From positions 186,001 to 250,000 of the forward strand of contig CALSFV010000083.1 of NCBI GenBank assembly GCA_943737045.1: a stretch of DNA of 64,000 bases, read 5' to 3'. Below are positions 14,101 to 22,649 of the stretch, one piece after another (the first letter of the stretch is position 1; each line of letters opens with the position of its first letter). A program made the position numbers and the translations under genes. This stretch comes from Parapristionchus giblindavisi (taxonomy: Eukaryota > Nematoda > Chromadorea > Rhabditida > Diplogasteridae). The notes beneath the pieces are model-generated. The model ran no database searches and was not told where the DNA came from. It saw nothing but the letters and a program-made list of their open reading frames with translations.

Positions 14101-15182
14101 GTAAACTACTCTGGTATTTTGAAACTTAAAGTCTACTTAAACTCCGCACTTTGAGTAGACTTTAAGTAAACTTAAAGTAAAACGCAAGTCTACTTAAAGT
14201 GGTGTGGCATACTGTAATGCATTTCGTCAAATGTTCTTTCACTTTAAGATAGAAAGCTGTGAGATCAAAACAAAAAAATCAAGTCAAAAATTGGAAAATC
14301 GGATATTTCTCGAACATGGAGCTATGAAATCTTATGAAACTTGGCATTCTTATATAACTTTTGATCCTCTATCGAATGGTATGTAACATGAAGTGGAATT
14401 CACACTTTTATTTTTCGACTTTTGGTAGATCAAAAATCGATAATTTGGGTCAATTTTTTGGCTGAAGTGTATACCGCCCCCAGGGACTCCAACCATCAAA
14501 TATGAATCATCTAGGATGATTTTGAATCGTTGTGCCATGCCCCCGCCGCTCTTATGGAGAACGCGTTTTAAGTAGACTTTAAGTTTCAAAATACCAGAGT
14601 ACTAGTTTTGAAAAAAACCAGGGCAAGAAGCGTCTAATTTGCCATCCGTATCTGCAGAAGCACAACGGCTTTTAGGGATGGCGGGAATAATAATCACCAA
14701 TATAGAAAGAGTTTTTTCGAAGACCAATGTTTCAACTCTAAGAATATTCTACAAATAACGAAAATTATTGATAACGTTTAAGTCCTTTAACGTTCTCTAA
14801 GCATAATTTTTATTTTTATAATTATATTTTTGCTGAAAGCCAAATTAAATGACGGGAAAAACATTCAAATCGATATAATAAGCCAACAATGCAATGTCAC
14901 GCTAGAAAGTGGGTAGGGCCAGTAGTATTGCAAGTCTACTTCTTGTGGGAATGATAGTAGATTACTACTTTGAAATACCAGTGGAATTTCGAACTAGATT
15001 GCTGTGCGCTTTAATCTTTTGTCTTTTGCAGGATTTTATATTCGGAAGGAGTCGAAGAAGTGATGGAACGCTTCGAGGTTCTCGAATCGAACAGATTACT
15101 GAAGAATGAGAAAATGAAAGAATTGTATTTTTGTCTTTCTCAAAGACTCAAAAAGAAGAAGGAGAATGAATCAACAAATTAA
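1030..15182 (+). CDS. ZYG-11/ZER-1-family substrate receptor, 16 exons, 721 codons
   Basis: Proposed exons: 1030-1224, 1861-1963, 2937-3034, 3155-3238, 3667-3866, 3962-4137, 4222-4406, 5424-5554, 5982-6087, 8346-8535, 11056-11186, 11293-11375, 11542-11665, 12757-12845, 13696-13815 and 15032-15182 (TAA). Every junction has AG/GT borders and phases match throughout; the summed length is a whole number of codons. The N-terminal half is leucine-rich (for example LLHLDVSSCPRLCSI at 3670-3714, KLASLDISDVDM at 4023-4058). The C-terminal half is armadillo-like, with YLTVGILSFFIAYSDG (from 11586) and FIPFFDLLFN (from 13700) matching the pattern of ZYG11/ZER1 repeats. The length is near that of animal ZYG11 proteins. 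Family members are adaptors of Cullin-2/Elongin ubiquitin ligases that recognise degrons such as N-terminal glycine. Exon 10 is the least certain: its fit rests on phase and a CT-rich acceptor. Introns 9, 10, 13 and 15 are swollen by transposons. Confidence 0.8.
1267..1430 (+). repeat. Dispersed repeat family R1, copy 2 (intron 1)
   Basis: It shares the CACATTGGGAGCGCT start and CTCTCGAAACGTTGTGCC end with the copy at 735-893. It lies in intron 1 of the ZYG-11-like gene. Confidence 0.55.
1621..1735. mobile_element. 115-bp MITE, TIR AAGGGAGCGTNACC, TA duplication
   Basis: Both ends carry AAGGRAGCGTYACCTCACTC in inverted orientation, flanked by TA at 1619-1620 and 1736-1737. A second 115-bp copy is at 41936-42050. 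Size, TIRs and TA target fit a Tc1/mariner-type MITE. The centre is a GA/CT-rich spacer. Confidence 0.75.
2059..2395 (+). repeat. Dispersed repeat R3, copy 1 (decayed, possibly coding origin)
   Basis: Segments 2098-2145 and about 2160-2350 match 5029-5075 and about 5095-5275 in order. The frame here reads DISTPRLLSRIVATIS, and the second copy reads NLSTPRLICRLAATIPS. The amino-acid pattern suggests a decayed coding piece, but I do not recognise it. It sits in intron 2 of the ZYG-11-like gene. Confidence 0.45.
2560..2880 (-). repeat. tRNA-derived SINE-like repeat, minus strand
   Basis: On the minus strand, a pol III A-box-like TCAGTGATCAGTAGTC and B-box-like GTTCGATTCTC lie about 50 bp apart within 2705-2785. 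The flanks match the repeat at 17240-17520 (shared blocks include the equivalents of CTGAATACAAAA and TTGGTCCCA). The tRNA fold is degraded, so this is a SINE remnant and not a tRNA gene. Confidence 0.5.
4770..5300 (+). repeat. Dispersed repeat R3, copy 2 with unidentified open stretch
   Basis: This is the second copy of the repeat at 2059-2395. It is preceded by a 68-codon open frame at 4795-5001 that I do not recognise. It lies in intron 7 (4407-5423) of the ZYG-11-like gene. A C-run follows at 5349-5361. Confidence 0.4.
5730..5859. mobile_element. 130-bp hAT-like MITE in intron 8
   Basis: Starts CAGGGTTGGGA and ends TCAACCCTG, an inverted pair. The interior is repetitive (TTTAACGG and its complement CCGTTAAA). 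Nearby ACTGCATT and ACTGCACT could be an imperfect 8-bp target duplication. The CAGGG start and 8-bp site fit hAT-type MITEs, and the ends resemble the element at 16965-18021. Confidence 0.55.
6155..6941. mobile_element. Foldback remnant related to the 55350-56801 element, intron 9
   Basis: Inverted arms at about 6203-6284 and 6338-6418 share CAACGTTTACTGAGGAGTAG and its complement. The right end (TTGGCTGCTACTGTG) matches the terminus of the foldback at 55350-56801. The left terminus is missing. A separate hAT-like MITE (6498-6817) is inserted in its right arm. Confidence 0.6.
6498..6817. mobile_element. 320-bp hAT-like MITE with 8-bp duplication GGGAGTAG
   Basis: TIRs are GGAACTTCTTTGATTT (left) and, inverted, GGCACTTCTTTGATTT. 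The flanks GGGAGTAG at 6490-6497 and 6818-6825 are identical. The empty site is seen in the related foldback near 56680, where GGGAGTAGGATATG is uninterrupted. The interior is GC-rich, without a credible gene. Confidence 0.85.
7180..7400 (+). repeat. Dispersed repeat R2, copy 1
   Basis: About 220 bp with blocks ACCGGCTCGGTAAGATTC, ATCACAAAATGG.TATTCAT and AAAGTGG.GCGAC that recur at 8795-9025. The opening block recurs near 19740. Non-coding; intron 9. Confidence 0.5.
7731..7798. repeat. 68-bp perfect palindrome
   Basis: The two 34-base halves are exact reverse complements centred between 7764 and 7765, ending in TGTACGTAAG and CTTACGTACA with an alternating AT centre. It would extrude a perfect hairpin. 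No target duplication is evident. Confidence 0.9.
8093..8244. repeat. (TTA)n microsatellite, about 150 bp
   Basis: Almost pure TTA/ATT trinucleotide with a few TTG and CTA variants. It produces poly-Tyr, poly-Asn and poly-Ile open frames that are not genes. It lies in intron 9, just before tentative exon 10. Confidence 0.95.
8795..9025 (+). repeat. Dispersed repeat R2, copy 2
   Basis: Second copy of the 7180-7400 repeat, in intron 10. It is followed directly by a tRNA-like minus-strand segment. Confidence 0.5.
9025..9085 (-). repeat. tRNA-like (SINE head) segment, minus strand
   Basis: Read on the minus strand, TGCTCAGTGATTCTAG resembles an A box and GGGTTCGACTC a B box, about 35 bp apart. 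The cloverleaf is not complete. Intron 10. Confidence 0.4.
9573..9858. repeat. Inverted repeat in intron 10
   Basis: The left arm (about 9573-9660) and right arm (9763-9858) are reverse complements through TTGCCATTATATCAACAG. A second inner inverted pair contains CCGTAACCCGAATT. Probably a foldback or MITE; ends unresolved. Confidence 0.6.
10400..10785 (+). mobile_element. Truncated copy of the GAGGCCGTTTG foldback family
   Basis: The segment ending CTCTTACGCAAACGGCCTCC at 10783 matches the terminus of the foldback at 54671-55347. Upstream blocks (ACACAAGTTTTGA, ATCTTCATCAGC, TACCTCTAG) match its arms. Only one arm is well preserved. Intron 10. Confidence 0.55.
11717..12741. mobile_element. 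Foldback element in intron 13
   Basis: Arms at about 11717-11960 and 12500-12741 are inverted copies (GCAACAAGTCTC ends, and shared ATCAAGCTGAT and GTACAGAATTTAACAAG blocks). TA dinucleotides flank both ends. A smaller MITE occupies 12006-12197. It nearly fills the intron before exon 14. Confidence 0.65.
12006..12197. mobile_element. Small MITE with GGGCAAAT-type internal repeats
   Basis: Ends are CACAGAGANNAAA.TTGCCC in inverted orientation, and the interior repeats TTGCCCNNATT-type words in both orientations. It is nested in the foldback at 11717-12741. Confidence 0.5.
13302..13413. mobile_element. Short inverted-repeat MITE, GC-rich centre
   Basis: Begins ATGCATCGTTACATTTGCC and ends with its complement; the centre is GC-rich around CTACGCCGC. 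A relative lies at 58425-58505. It sits inside intron 14, itself flanked by TTATCCGATA and TATCGGATAA that may belong to an older host element. Confidence 0.65.
13955..14118 (-). mobile_element. AGTCTACTT-family MITE, inverted copy
   Basis: Reverse-oriented copy of a MITE of about 200 bp whose core reads GTGTATAATACTGTAATGC and whose ends resemble CTCTGGTATTT. Other copies: 14109-14603, 14918-14980, 19472-19672, 45930-46138, 52825-53025. Confidence 0.6.
14109..14603 (+). mobile_element. AGTCTACTT-family MITE split by about 300 bp
   Basis: The left part (14109-14255) and right terminus (14560-14603, TTTCAAAATACCAGAG) bracket unrelated sequence. The arms are dominated by AAGTCTACTTAAAGT and its complement. 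The insert has no recognisable ends. Confidence 0.55.
14918..14980 (+). mobile_element. AGTCTACTT-family MITE fragment
   Basis: Contains GCAAGTCTACTTCTTGTGGG and the terminal TTGAAATACCAG block only. It lies just upstream of the last ZYG-11-like exon. Confidence 0.45.
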
Positions 15183-15842
15183 CAAACCAATATCAGCAAT
15201 AGCTGTCCCTTATCTCCAGTTTGCTTTGGCCCAACCAAAAAACCTAAATACAACACTCAAAACCTGACTCCACACCGATCCCCCTCACGTCGTCCCATTT
15301 TTTCTTTTATATGTAATAATTAATATTAATAATTAATGATAATAATAACATTAGATAAATATTTTTATTTGACTCTTGTCACCTATGTTGAAATGTGCAG
15401 AGAAGCCTAAAGACAAGCCTCGAGATAGTTTGTAAGCTCTGGCCATACTCTCTTGCTTTGCTTTGTCTATGAGACAGTGTGTTGGTTCTTGAGTTGCTGG
15501 ACAGTTTTATTCTAAAAACATTTTCAGATACCGTAATCCACCTTCCGTACCAAAATTGTTTCAAACCGATCAAAAGTAATCTAGATAGTTGAGACATGGG
15601 TAAAAAAGAGAGATAGATCGATATAGAGGGAGAAAGACAGAGCGAGAGATAGAGAGGGAAATATCCTCTCTGGCAATAAGATGTATAAGAGAATGGCAAT
15701 ATATCCGACATAACAGAGAATCACTTTGACCTGTGCACTCTCTCTTGCACGCTTAGAGTGATAGATATTCTAGACTCTATACTATCTTTTCTACTTTTAC
15801 GTCTTTCTCCCTAGTCTTTCCCATTTGATTTTTTTCACTGTA

Positions 15843-16719
15843 CAGGGTGCGCCATAATTACCCGAACTGATTTCACCATTATCCTTCTCATGCCCCTAAT
15901 GCATATATCCGCAACCCCTATTGCAGCATGATCACGAGTGATCATTTGGCACTACCTATTCATGGTTTCAAGTTAGTTAGTCGAGGCTTCTAGTAATGGG
16001 GAAGTCAAGTTCACCGCATTTTCAAGTGTACAAGAACAGAGTGACATCGTTCATCGTCTCGGCGTTCGCGAGTCAGATGTATCCGATACCCCTATCAGGT
16101 ACCACGATCTTGGTACTAACGAGGAACGTCCGTGCAGAGGTCGACCGATCTCAGTTTCCACGTACCCTCAAATGTTTCCTATGTCCGCGCACTTCAGCAC
16201 ATATTCAGCGACATGAACGACGACTTTCCTTCGAAGACAACCTGAATATCGAGAACAACAGAATCATTGACATAACATAACCACTTCGGTCAGGACCACT
16301 AGACCTTTCGGCACGATTTTGTCGTCAATCGCATGGCAAAGTTAAACCAGCCGTGATTTTTCACCTGTGAACTCGACTAAATCCATCAAAATGAATGGCT
16401 TCCGAACTCTCCCGATCACAACCCCCTCGACTTCAGTGTTCGGAGGTCTTACAGGCCAAGATGTCCTCTACCAAGCACAAGACCCCGACTTCCCTTCTAC
16501 TCTTCTCGAAGCATGGGACGAACTCGATGACAACTACCTGCGGGAATTGGCAGTCGCGTATGAGAAGAGACTCAAGGCATGTGTGAGAGCTAAAAGGGAG
16601 GCCATCGAGATTCGCTAACATATTTCTATTGCCCATGTTTTTGATAAACTTTGAAATGAACGATATCGATTAAATCAATCATATGGTAACAACAATCCGG
16701 GTAATTATGGCGCACCCTG
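15843..16719 (+). mobile_element. Tc1/mariner-type element, 877 bp, with decayed transposase
   Basis: TIRs CAGGGTGCGCCATAATTACC and its complement are flanked by TA (15841-15842, 16720-16721). The interior is coding-derived: the frame at 16367-16618 ends in YLRELAVAYEKRLKACVRAK, which has the layout of Tc1-family transposase C-termini. An upstream frame at 15996-16280 and the downstream one are not joined, and the element is far shorter than the usual full-length element, so it is non-autonomous. It lies downstream of the ZYG-11-like gene; 15183-15842 holds no other feature I can name. Confidence 0.75.
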
Positions 16720-17239
16720 TATGTTTGAGCTTCTCCTATGCAATAATGATCATTTCTAATGAGCTTGTCAAATGTCATTATATTTTGTCCATTTTTTATT
16801 GTCATTTTATAAATAAAATTGACACCTATAACCACAGCATGAAAGTATCCACCATCCCTGTTTCTCTTTTGCCCTCATCATTCCTTTTTCGTACGCCGTG
16901 ATGACACCCTTCCTCTAATAATGTTTCCTGGAGTTCGTCACCATCCTTCTCACTCAGTACACATCAGGGCTGGGATTTTTTGTTTGGTATTTTTTTTGTT
17001 TTTTGGTTTTTTTTGGGTTTTTGAGAATTTTTTGTTTGGTATTTTTTTTGTTTGGTTTTTCTGCAAAAACCAAAAAATAACAAAAAAATCAGATAAAGAA
17101 AATTTACACAAATTTGCTTGAAAAGTTAGTTTATGATCAGTTTTGTTGTTCATTTTTCACCGTAAGACAATATTGGTGAGTGTAATATTACGGAATAGTG
17201 TTAAAGAAGGGGATTTGTTTCTTGAGTGACCATACTTGT

Positions 17240-17520
17240 CAGGAAGGGCTATAAATGACATCTACCTGAATACAAAACCAATATTATCTCAAATTATGGA
17301 TGCCCCGGAATACCGTAATCCGACATGAAAGTTCGTTGTTGCGCCAAGGAAATGCCAGGGACAATTCGAATTTGAAAGTTGAATATAGAGAAAATCGCAA
17401 ACGGGAATCCAAACCGGCGTGGTGCGGTTACAAGCGCTGATTACTAACCACTGCTACAAACGCTTTTGGCCTTTCGAATCTATTAGAGAATACAGAATGC
17501 CACTTAATTGGTCCCAAGTT
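17240..17520 (-). repeat. tRNA-derived SINE-like repeat, minus strand
   Basis: On the minus strand, AGCAGTGGTTAGTAATCAG (A-box-like) and GGTTTGGATTCC (B-box-like) lie within 17405-17470. It matches the repeat at 2560-2880 along its length and is nested in the hAT-type element. Confidence 0.5.
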
Positions 17521-17534
17521 CTTGATGATAATAT

Positions 17535-17716
17535 GTAGCGCACCCCATACATTTTCATAGATGAGGATCGATCCACTCTATACGGCTCTTTTTAGCATCT
17601 ATCCAAAAAAGGGTCCCGTTTAAGCTAAAAATTACAATTCAACCGAAAAATAACGAAATCGACCCACTATATACAAATATAACGGTGAGGGTGCTGAAAA
17701 TGTATGGCGCACCCTC
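17535..17716. mobile_element. Small MITE, about 180 bp
   Basis: The inverted pair CCATACATTTTCA and TGAAAATGTATGG lies next to GCGCACCC-type ends resembling the mariner relic's GGGTGCGCCAT terminus. Nested in the hAT-type element. Confidence 0.5.
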
Positions 17717-18021
17717 AATTTCTTGATTCCCCTACATTAACTAATCAATAAAATGCTGCCGATAACAAATGGACAACGAATTTATCTTTTATGTTTGTTT
17801 TAGTTGATGATTTTAAGAATTTTGACTCTGAATGAAGAATAGTTGCTATTTAAAGGAAGAGCAAGACGAGATAATGTTAAAATTTTCTCAGCACAGTGGG
17901 AAAAATTAATTATTTTATTTTTTTTGGTTTTTTTTGGTTTTTTTTTGTTTGGTGAGAAAATTTTTTTGTTAGACCCAAACAAAAAATTTTTTGGTCGAAA
18001 TAATTTTTCGTCCCAGCCCTG

Positions 18022-18180
18022 GTACACATGGATAGCGCTCATTAAAAAGCCAGGAAAATACTGTTCGGTAGTGTATTTACCGTCACTGCTCTCCCAATTC
18101 TGTGTACTCTCTCTCCATTTCGCTCTACCTTTTTTCTCTGCTACACCGTGACCACTCTCGAATCGTTGTGCCCTTTCACG
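18022..18180 (+). repeat. Dispersed repeat R1, copy 3
   Basis: Carries GTACACATGGATAGCGCTC at the start and CTCTCGAATCGTTGTGCCC at the end, as in 735-893. Its left end was split off by the hAT-type insertion. A fragment resembling the TTTTGGCTGCTACT foldback terminus follows at about 18200-18270. Confidence 0.5.
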
Positions 18181-18465
18181 CCGTAATGCTACACACGCAA
18201 AACATGAGCATGATTGCTCATCTGAGTCAAAAGTTATGACATTGCAAAGTTTTGGAAGAATACTTTTGGCCGCTATTGCATCCTCATTTCATAAGTGGGA
18301 ACTATTGTTGGGAAGATTAATTGAAATATTGTTCATCGTTTATACTTTCCCAATTGGCTGCGATATCATCTGCGACATCCGCTCTTCGTAGGTCGAGAAA
18401 GAATGGTTGCAAGGTACATTATTTATTTATTGATCTGCTATTGCCTTATATGTTGCCATTTACAG

Positions 18466-19142
18466 ATCGATAACGAAGAAGAGACGCTCAATATGGTCGT
18501 TGTCGGACATGTCGCCGCGGGTAAAAACATTCTGATGGGACATTTGCTGTGTCAGGTATACTGTAGATAGAAAGAAGAGAGGTAATCGATATTTTATTAT
18601 TGATTGAATATCTGATTACCATAATCTCTTCTCTGTTAAATCGCGTGGTGTGTCCAAGGACGTTGCTCGGACGACATTGAGGACTCCTCGATATCGTGTT
18701 GTGTTGCTGGATGCACCAGGACATCGTGACTTCATTCCGAATGTGATCACTTGTAAGGCGCTGTTGAGTGTAGCTTGATCTTTGATCTATGTTCGCTTGC
18801 AGGATCCTCACAAACTGACGCTGCATTCCTGGTTGCTAATGCAACTACGGGAGAGTTTGAGAATGGAGAGAACATGCAATGCTTTTGAGGGCGATTGATT
18901 AGTCTTGATTTTTGATTATTTAATTATTGATTAACTATTATTTCTTACGATACACCTACGGTGATCCATACTATGCGTATCTCAGTTGGAGGTTGCTGTC
19001 AACAAAATGGATACGGTAGACTGTTCCATGCAAAGATTCACTTGTCAGGGCTACCGTGTGAATACAGTAACTCCAAGCAATCGATTAGATTGTAGGTTGA
19101 ATCAGATCTCCGTGCATTCCTAACCAAACAAGCAGGCTTCTC
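18466..19142 (+). pseudogene. HBS1-like translational GTPase fragment, decayed
   Basis: Exon-like blocks at 18466-18555, 18634-18752, 18803-18896, 18986-19047 and 19096-19142 read in order as an HBS1/eRF3-class GTPase: a P-loop NMVVVGHVAAGKNILMGHLL, then LLDAPGHRDFIPNVIT (G3), then VAVNKMD (G4), then DLRAFLTKQAGF. The LMGHLL and DFIPN wording favours HBS1 over eEF1A. It is broken: the P-loop Asp and Ser are replaced (VAAGKN in place of VDAGKS), a frameshift lies before the REHAMLLRAI-equivalent segment near 18870, and the N- and C-termini are absent. Introns are retained, so the copy arose at DNA level. HBS1 acts with Pelota in no-go ribosome rescue; this fragment cannot. Confidence 0.75.
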
Positions 19143-19471
19143 GAATTCGTCCTTGCATCTGGATTAGTAGGAGACAATCTAGTTGAGAGAGTGGCAAAAG
19201 GACATTCATTATCAACTTGGTGATGGCCATGTCTCGTTGAATTGATTGGTTAGTTCGACTATTGTTAAATTGATTTATTGGGTTTGATTGATTGCATCCT
19301 ACGACAATCAGATTTGTTCTTAACCTGTTGAAAGTATGTTCCATATATTCTCTATCACGAATCGAATCGTTGATATGTAGTAGGGATCCGTAAATGTGCA
19401 AATGAGCACAATGAATTTCAAAATGAAAACGAATGAAAAGATTTTAATGTGATAATTTGTTTTAAATTCGA

Positions 19472-19672
19472 GCCTACTAAGGTATTGCAAAACTAGTAGT
19501 TTACTTCACAGTTGAAGTATACTTGCAAGTCTAATTCTAGTTAGACGTTTTTTCTACAAGTTGTGTATAATGCTGTAATACATTTCTTCAAATCTCCTCT
19601 CACTTGTAGTACACTCGCAGTAAACTTCTAGTCAATAAGTGGACTGCTAGTTTGGAAATACCAGAGTACTTG
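19472..19672 (+). mobile_element. AGTCTACTT-family MITE, full-size copy
   Basis: About 200 bp from GGTATTGCAAAACTAGTAG to TTTGGAAATACCAGAG with the core GTGTATAATGCTGTAAT. 19143-19471 and 19673-20427 have no gene; the R2 opening block recurs near 19740. Confidence 0.6.
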
Positions 19673-20427
19673 TGTATTTGCCCAATTCTCTTTCATTTTC
19701 ATTAAAGAATAGGTCTATGTACGAAAAAAGGAGTTAAGAGACCGGCTCGGTAAAAATTCACTACACCCCGGAAATATCCCCTAGCAAAAGGATTCAGGCC
19801 TCCATGCTTTCATGGTGGAAGGTGGCCTGGCTCCTATTTACAAAAGTGTAGTGATTGAGGCATTCGGTCTCCAACGCGGCCAACGGCAAAATTCCAAAGT
19901 CGAAAAAATGGCAAATTTCGAAAAATCATATTTTGCGAATGAAACCAGTTAGCCTCGATATTGTTTCACCGTATAGTTGGTAACCTCAAAAGTGCGTAAA
20001 AACACTAGGAACATCGAATTGTGGACGTCTACAAACACGTTTTTCAGCATTTCCGCTTGGTTTTCACCTAGTCAATATCAATAGCGCGTAACTTCCTATA
20101 GCACATAAAATAGCCCACACGATTCTGCACTAATAAAACACAATTTCAAACGGATCGAGATTTTCTCAGTATTTAAAAAAAATCAAAATGTGCTTTTTGG
20201 GGCTGTTTTTTTCGCCCCCAGACCACTTTCTTGGAGGGAATTGGATATGTTCTGCGTATCATGCGACATTCTGAGATGGGCTGAGTAAGAATTCACTGAA
20301 ACCCAGACGGCTGGCGCGCTCCTGGAAAAGTCGATTTCCATGACCCGGGGTTCATGGTCCGAAAATCTCGAAATTTTTCATGACTGGAAAAGCTTTTTTC
20401 TTGTGGTCATCATGAAGCATGCTCACT

Positions 20428-20915
20428 GTGAATTACTACGAAATAGTTTTCATCGTTCCATCGATCTGTTAAAATTTTGCGGAAAAAAATTTGTTCGGAA
20501 AAATACGTAAATAATCGTAAATAATTCAAATCGCATCCACTTCATTTGAGATCACGACAATGATAATACTTACTATCCATCCTCCAAGATAGGCACACAA
20601 TACTGGACATTTGTACTCTTGCCAAAATTAAACCATGACCCGGGGGTCATGGTCGAAATGATGAATTTCGATTTATGAACCATGACCCCCGGGTCATGGT
20701 TCATAAAAAAATAAAAAAATAAAAAAATACAAATGTCCAGTATTATGTGCCTATCTTGGAGGATGGATAGTAAGTATTATCATTGTCGTGATCTCAAATG
20801 AAGTGGATGCGATTTGAATTATTTACGATTATTTACGTATTTTTCCGAACAAATTTTTTTCTGCAAAATTTTAACAGATCGATGGAACGATGAAAACTAT
20901 TTCGTAGTAATTCAC
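20428..20915. mobile_element. 488-bp foldback element
   Basis: Arms of about 190 bp (20428-20620 and 20725-20915) start GTGAATTACTACG and end with its complement, almost identical over their length. The loop contains a second palindrome built on CCATGACCCGGGGGTCATGG. No target duplication was found. A GA-rich microsatellite abuts the right end. Confidence 0.8.
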
Positions 20916-21088
20916 GAGAGAGAAAGAGAAAGAGAATGAAAAGGGAGAGTGAGAGAGAGAGAGAGAAAGAGAGAAAGAGAGAGAGAGAGAGAGAAAGAGA
21001 GAGGGAGAGAGAAAGAGAGAGGGAGAGAGAGAGAAAGAGAGAGAGCGAAAGAGAGCGAGAGAGAGAGAGAAAGAGAGAGAGAGAGGGG
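20916..21088. repeat. GA-rich microsatellite
   Basis: GAGAGA/GAAAGA low-complexity tract; both-strand open frames here are artefacts. 21089-21578 contains no feature I can support. Confidence 0.9.
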
Positions 21089-21578
21089 GGCAAGTCGACA
21101 TATGGACACGGCCTCCTTCGCAAGAGGAATGTCACCATAGAAATGGACTAAGGATGTCCATTACTATTCATATGCTACCCCGTTGTGGCATAGTAAATTG
21201 TGTATCCAACCATTGTCTTGTTCGTACTTAAACACATTGTTCATCATGTACCCGCATAAATAATAAAGTTATTATTATTTATGAGAGTTAATTAGCAATA
21301 TGTGAACTAGTGCTTTTTACATTGTTGAGGAGACCCTGATATCTTTCTCGTTAGCCCTCTATCTTATATACCCACCCATGGACGATATTCGGCAAAGAAG
21401 CTATAGGAGAAGAAAGAACAATAGATAAGATAAAACGAGAGTGTTGAGAACGAGAAAATCTAAAACGGCACTTATCCCCCTTTCCCAAAAGTGAGAGAAT
21501 AGTTCTCAATTCCAGTCTATCTGTGGTGTAGTAAACAACTTATTAGTTAACAACTTCTTTATTTAAACCAATATCCCT

Positions 21579-21762
21579 TCATCCTGCATATTCGTCGTCC
21601 TCCTCACCACAATCGCAATAGCGAACCTAAAAAGGGAGAGGAATGAAGAATATATAATAGAATTTTGTACTTACGAGTTTTACATCCAACTCGTGCTTGA
21701 TCTGTTCTCCATTAATCTCTTTGGAATCAATAGGGTACACGCGTCCGGAACCAATAAGGTCC
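21579..21762 (-). pseudogene. C-terminal exons of an unidentified gene, minus strand
   Basis: Two exon-like blocks: 21675-21762 (acceptor TTTTAG upstream, donor GTAAGT) and 21579-21626 (acceptor TTTTTAG, stop TGA). They join in frame as GRVYPIDSKEINGEQIKHEL followed by DVKLVRYCDCGEEDDEYAG and stop. The acidic Cys-containing tail looks like a real C-terminus, but I do not recognise the family. Upstream exons are not visible; an inverted repeat follows at 21830-21985. It may be a captured or truncated gene. Confidence 0.45.
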
Positions 21763-21829
21763 CTAAAATATATAATTAGAGTAACTTTACTACATACAAA
21801 CTTATGCCACGATTTTTCCGGAAATACAC

Positions 21830-21985
21830 GAACATGCATGTAAAAAGCAAATATCTCCGTTCTTAGTAGAGATAGAGACTTGAAACTTCGTTTATAAGTA
21901 TTTTTAACAGTTTTTAAGCAAAAAACCAAGTTTCAAGTCCCTAACTTGTCTGGAAACCGAGATATTTGCTTTTTACAACGCTATT
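21830..21985. repeat. Inverted-repeat MITE, about 155 bp
   Basis: GTAAAAAGCAAATATCTCCG is mirrored by CGAGATATTTGCTTTTTAC, with inner GACTTGAAAC and GTTTCAAGTC. Non-coding. Confidence 0.6.
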
Positions 21986-22548
21986 TACAAGAGGACAAAA
22001 TTAACACCCTTTTGCATTTTCCGAGTGGTATTTCCAGAAAATTAACACCACATTACCGGAATCGCTCTTTGTCTAGGAAAAACAAAGCATATTCTTCGAG
22101 GGACATTAAGCCCACAAGATTAGCAGTCTCTCGAATGTGTTAGGCAGTGAGATAAGATGGAACATATCTTGTGAGGATTTGGAGAGCCCTATCGATTAGG
22201 CTCAGCCGGATCGATAGAGGAGCCAACAGTTCATTCAATTTCAATATCGGCTCCTCTGCGAATCCGAAGAGATTAATCAGCAGATACTACATACGTCACA
22301 ATATAAATACTAATTTATTTCTTATTTCTTTATTCCATCAAATATGAAATATGAAATCAAATATGAATATCAATTTAGGTTTTAGATACTCCTCACATTG
22401 TTTTCTCCGGTCTCTTCTGAACACGAGGTATAGCTTTCGAAAAAGGCAAGCATCAGCACCTTTACGTTGATGTTTCGATGGTGACCAAATTCGGATTTCA
22501 CCTTTTGAAGCGCATCTCCGGCCACTTTTGTTCTCAACACACTCGACA

Positions 22549-22649
22549 ATAGAAAAATATAATAAACCGAAGTCGGAAAAATTTAATTTCAAAGGTTTGA
22601 CAAGATTACAAAATAATTTTATAATAACAGCAGTCGATAAAGCATCTGG
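22549..22649 (+). pseudogene. 5' remnant of Penelope-like copy 1
   Basis: Matches 32655-32758 of the intact ORF (residues including NKPKSEKFNFKGLTRLQNNF) and stops at the TIR of the inserted element. The continuation begins at 28388 with the same phase. Upstream of 22549 the similarity ends abruptly. 22338-22548 has a minus-strand open frame I cannot identify. Confidence 0.9.

Larger units (their letters stand above)
16965..18021. mobile_element. Non-autonomous hAT-type element, 1057 bp, 8-bp duplication GTACACAT
   Basis: TIRs are CAGGGCTGGGA and TCCCAGCCCTG. Identical GTACACAT lies at 16957-16964 and 18022-18029. Subterminal TTTTTTGTTTGGT tracts are mirrored at both ends. It encodes no transposase and contains a SINE-like repeat (17240-17520) and a small MITE (17535-17716). 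It is inserted in an R1 repeat, whose remainder resumes at 18022. Confidence 0.85.

Noticed and set aside
18466..19142. eEF1A gene
   Set aside because: The LMGHLL and DFIPN segments fit HBS1-type GTPases better, and the P-loop is mutated.
20833..21151. Ser/Leu-rich and Arg/Glu-rich open frames on both strands
   Set aside because: They are products of the GA/CT-rich low-complexity tract.
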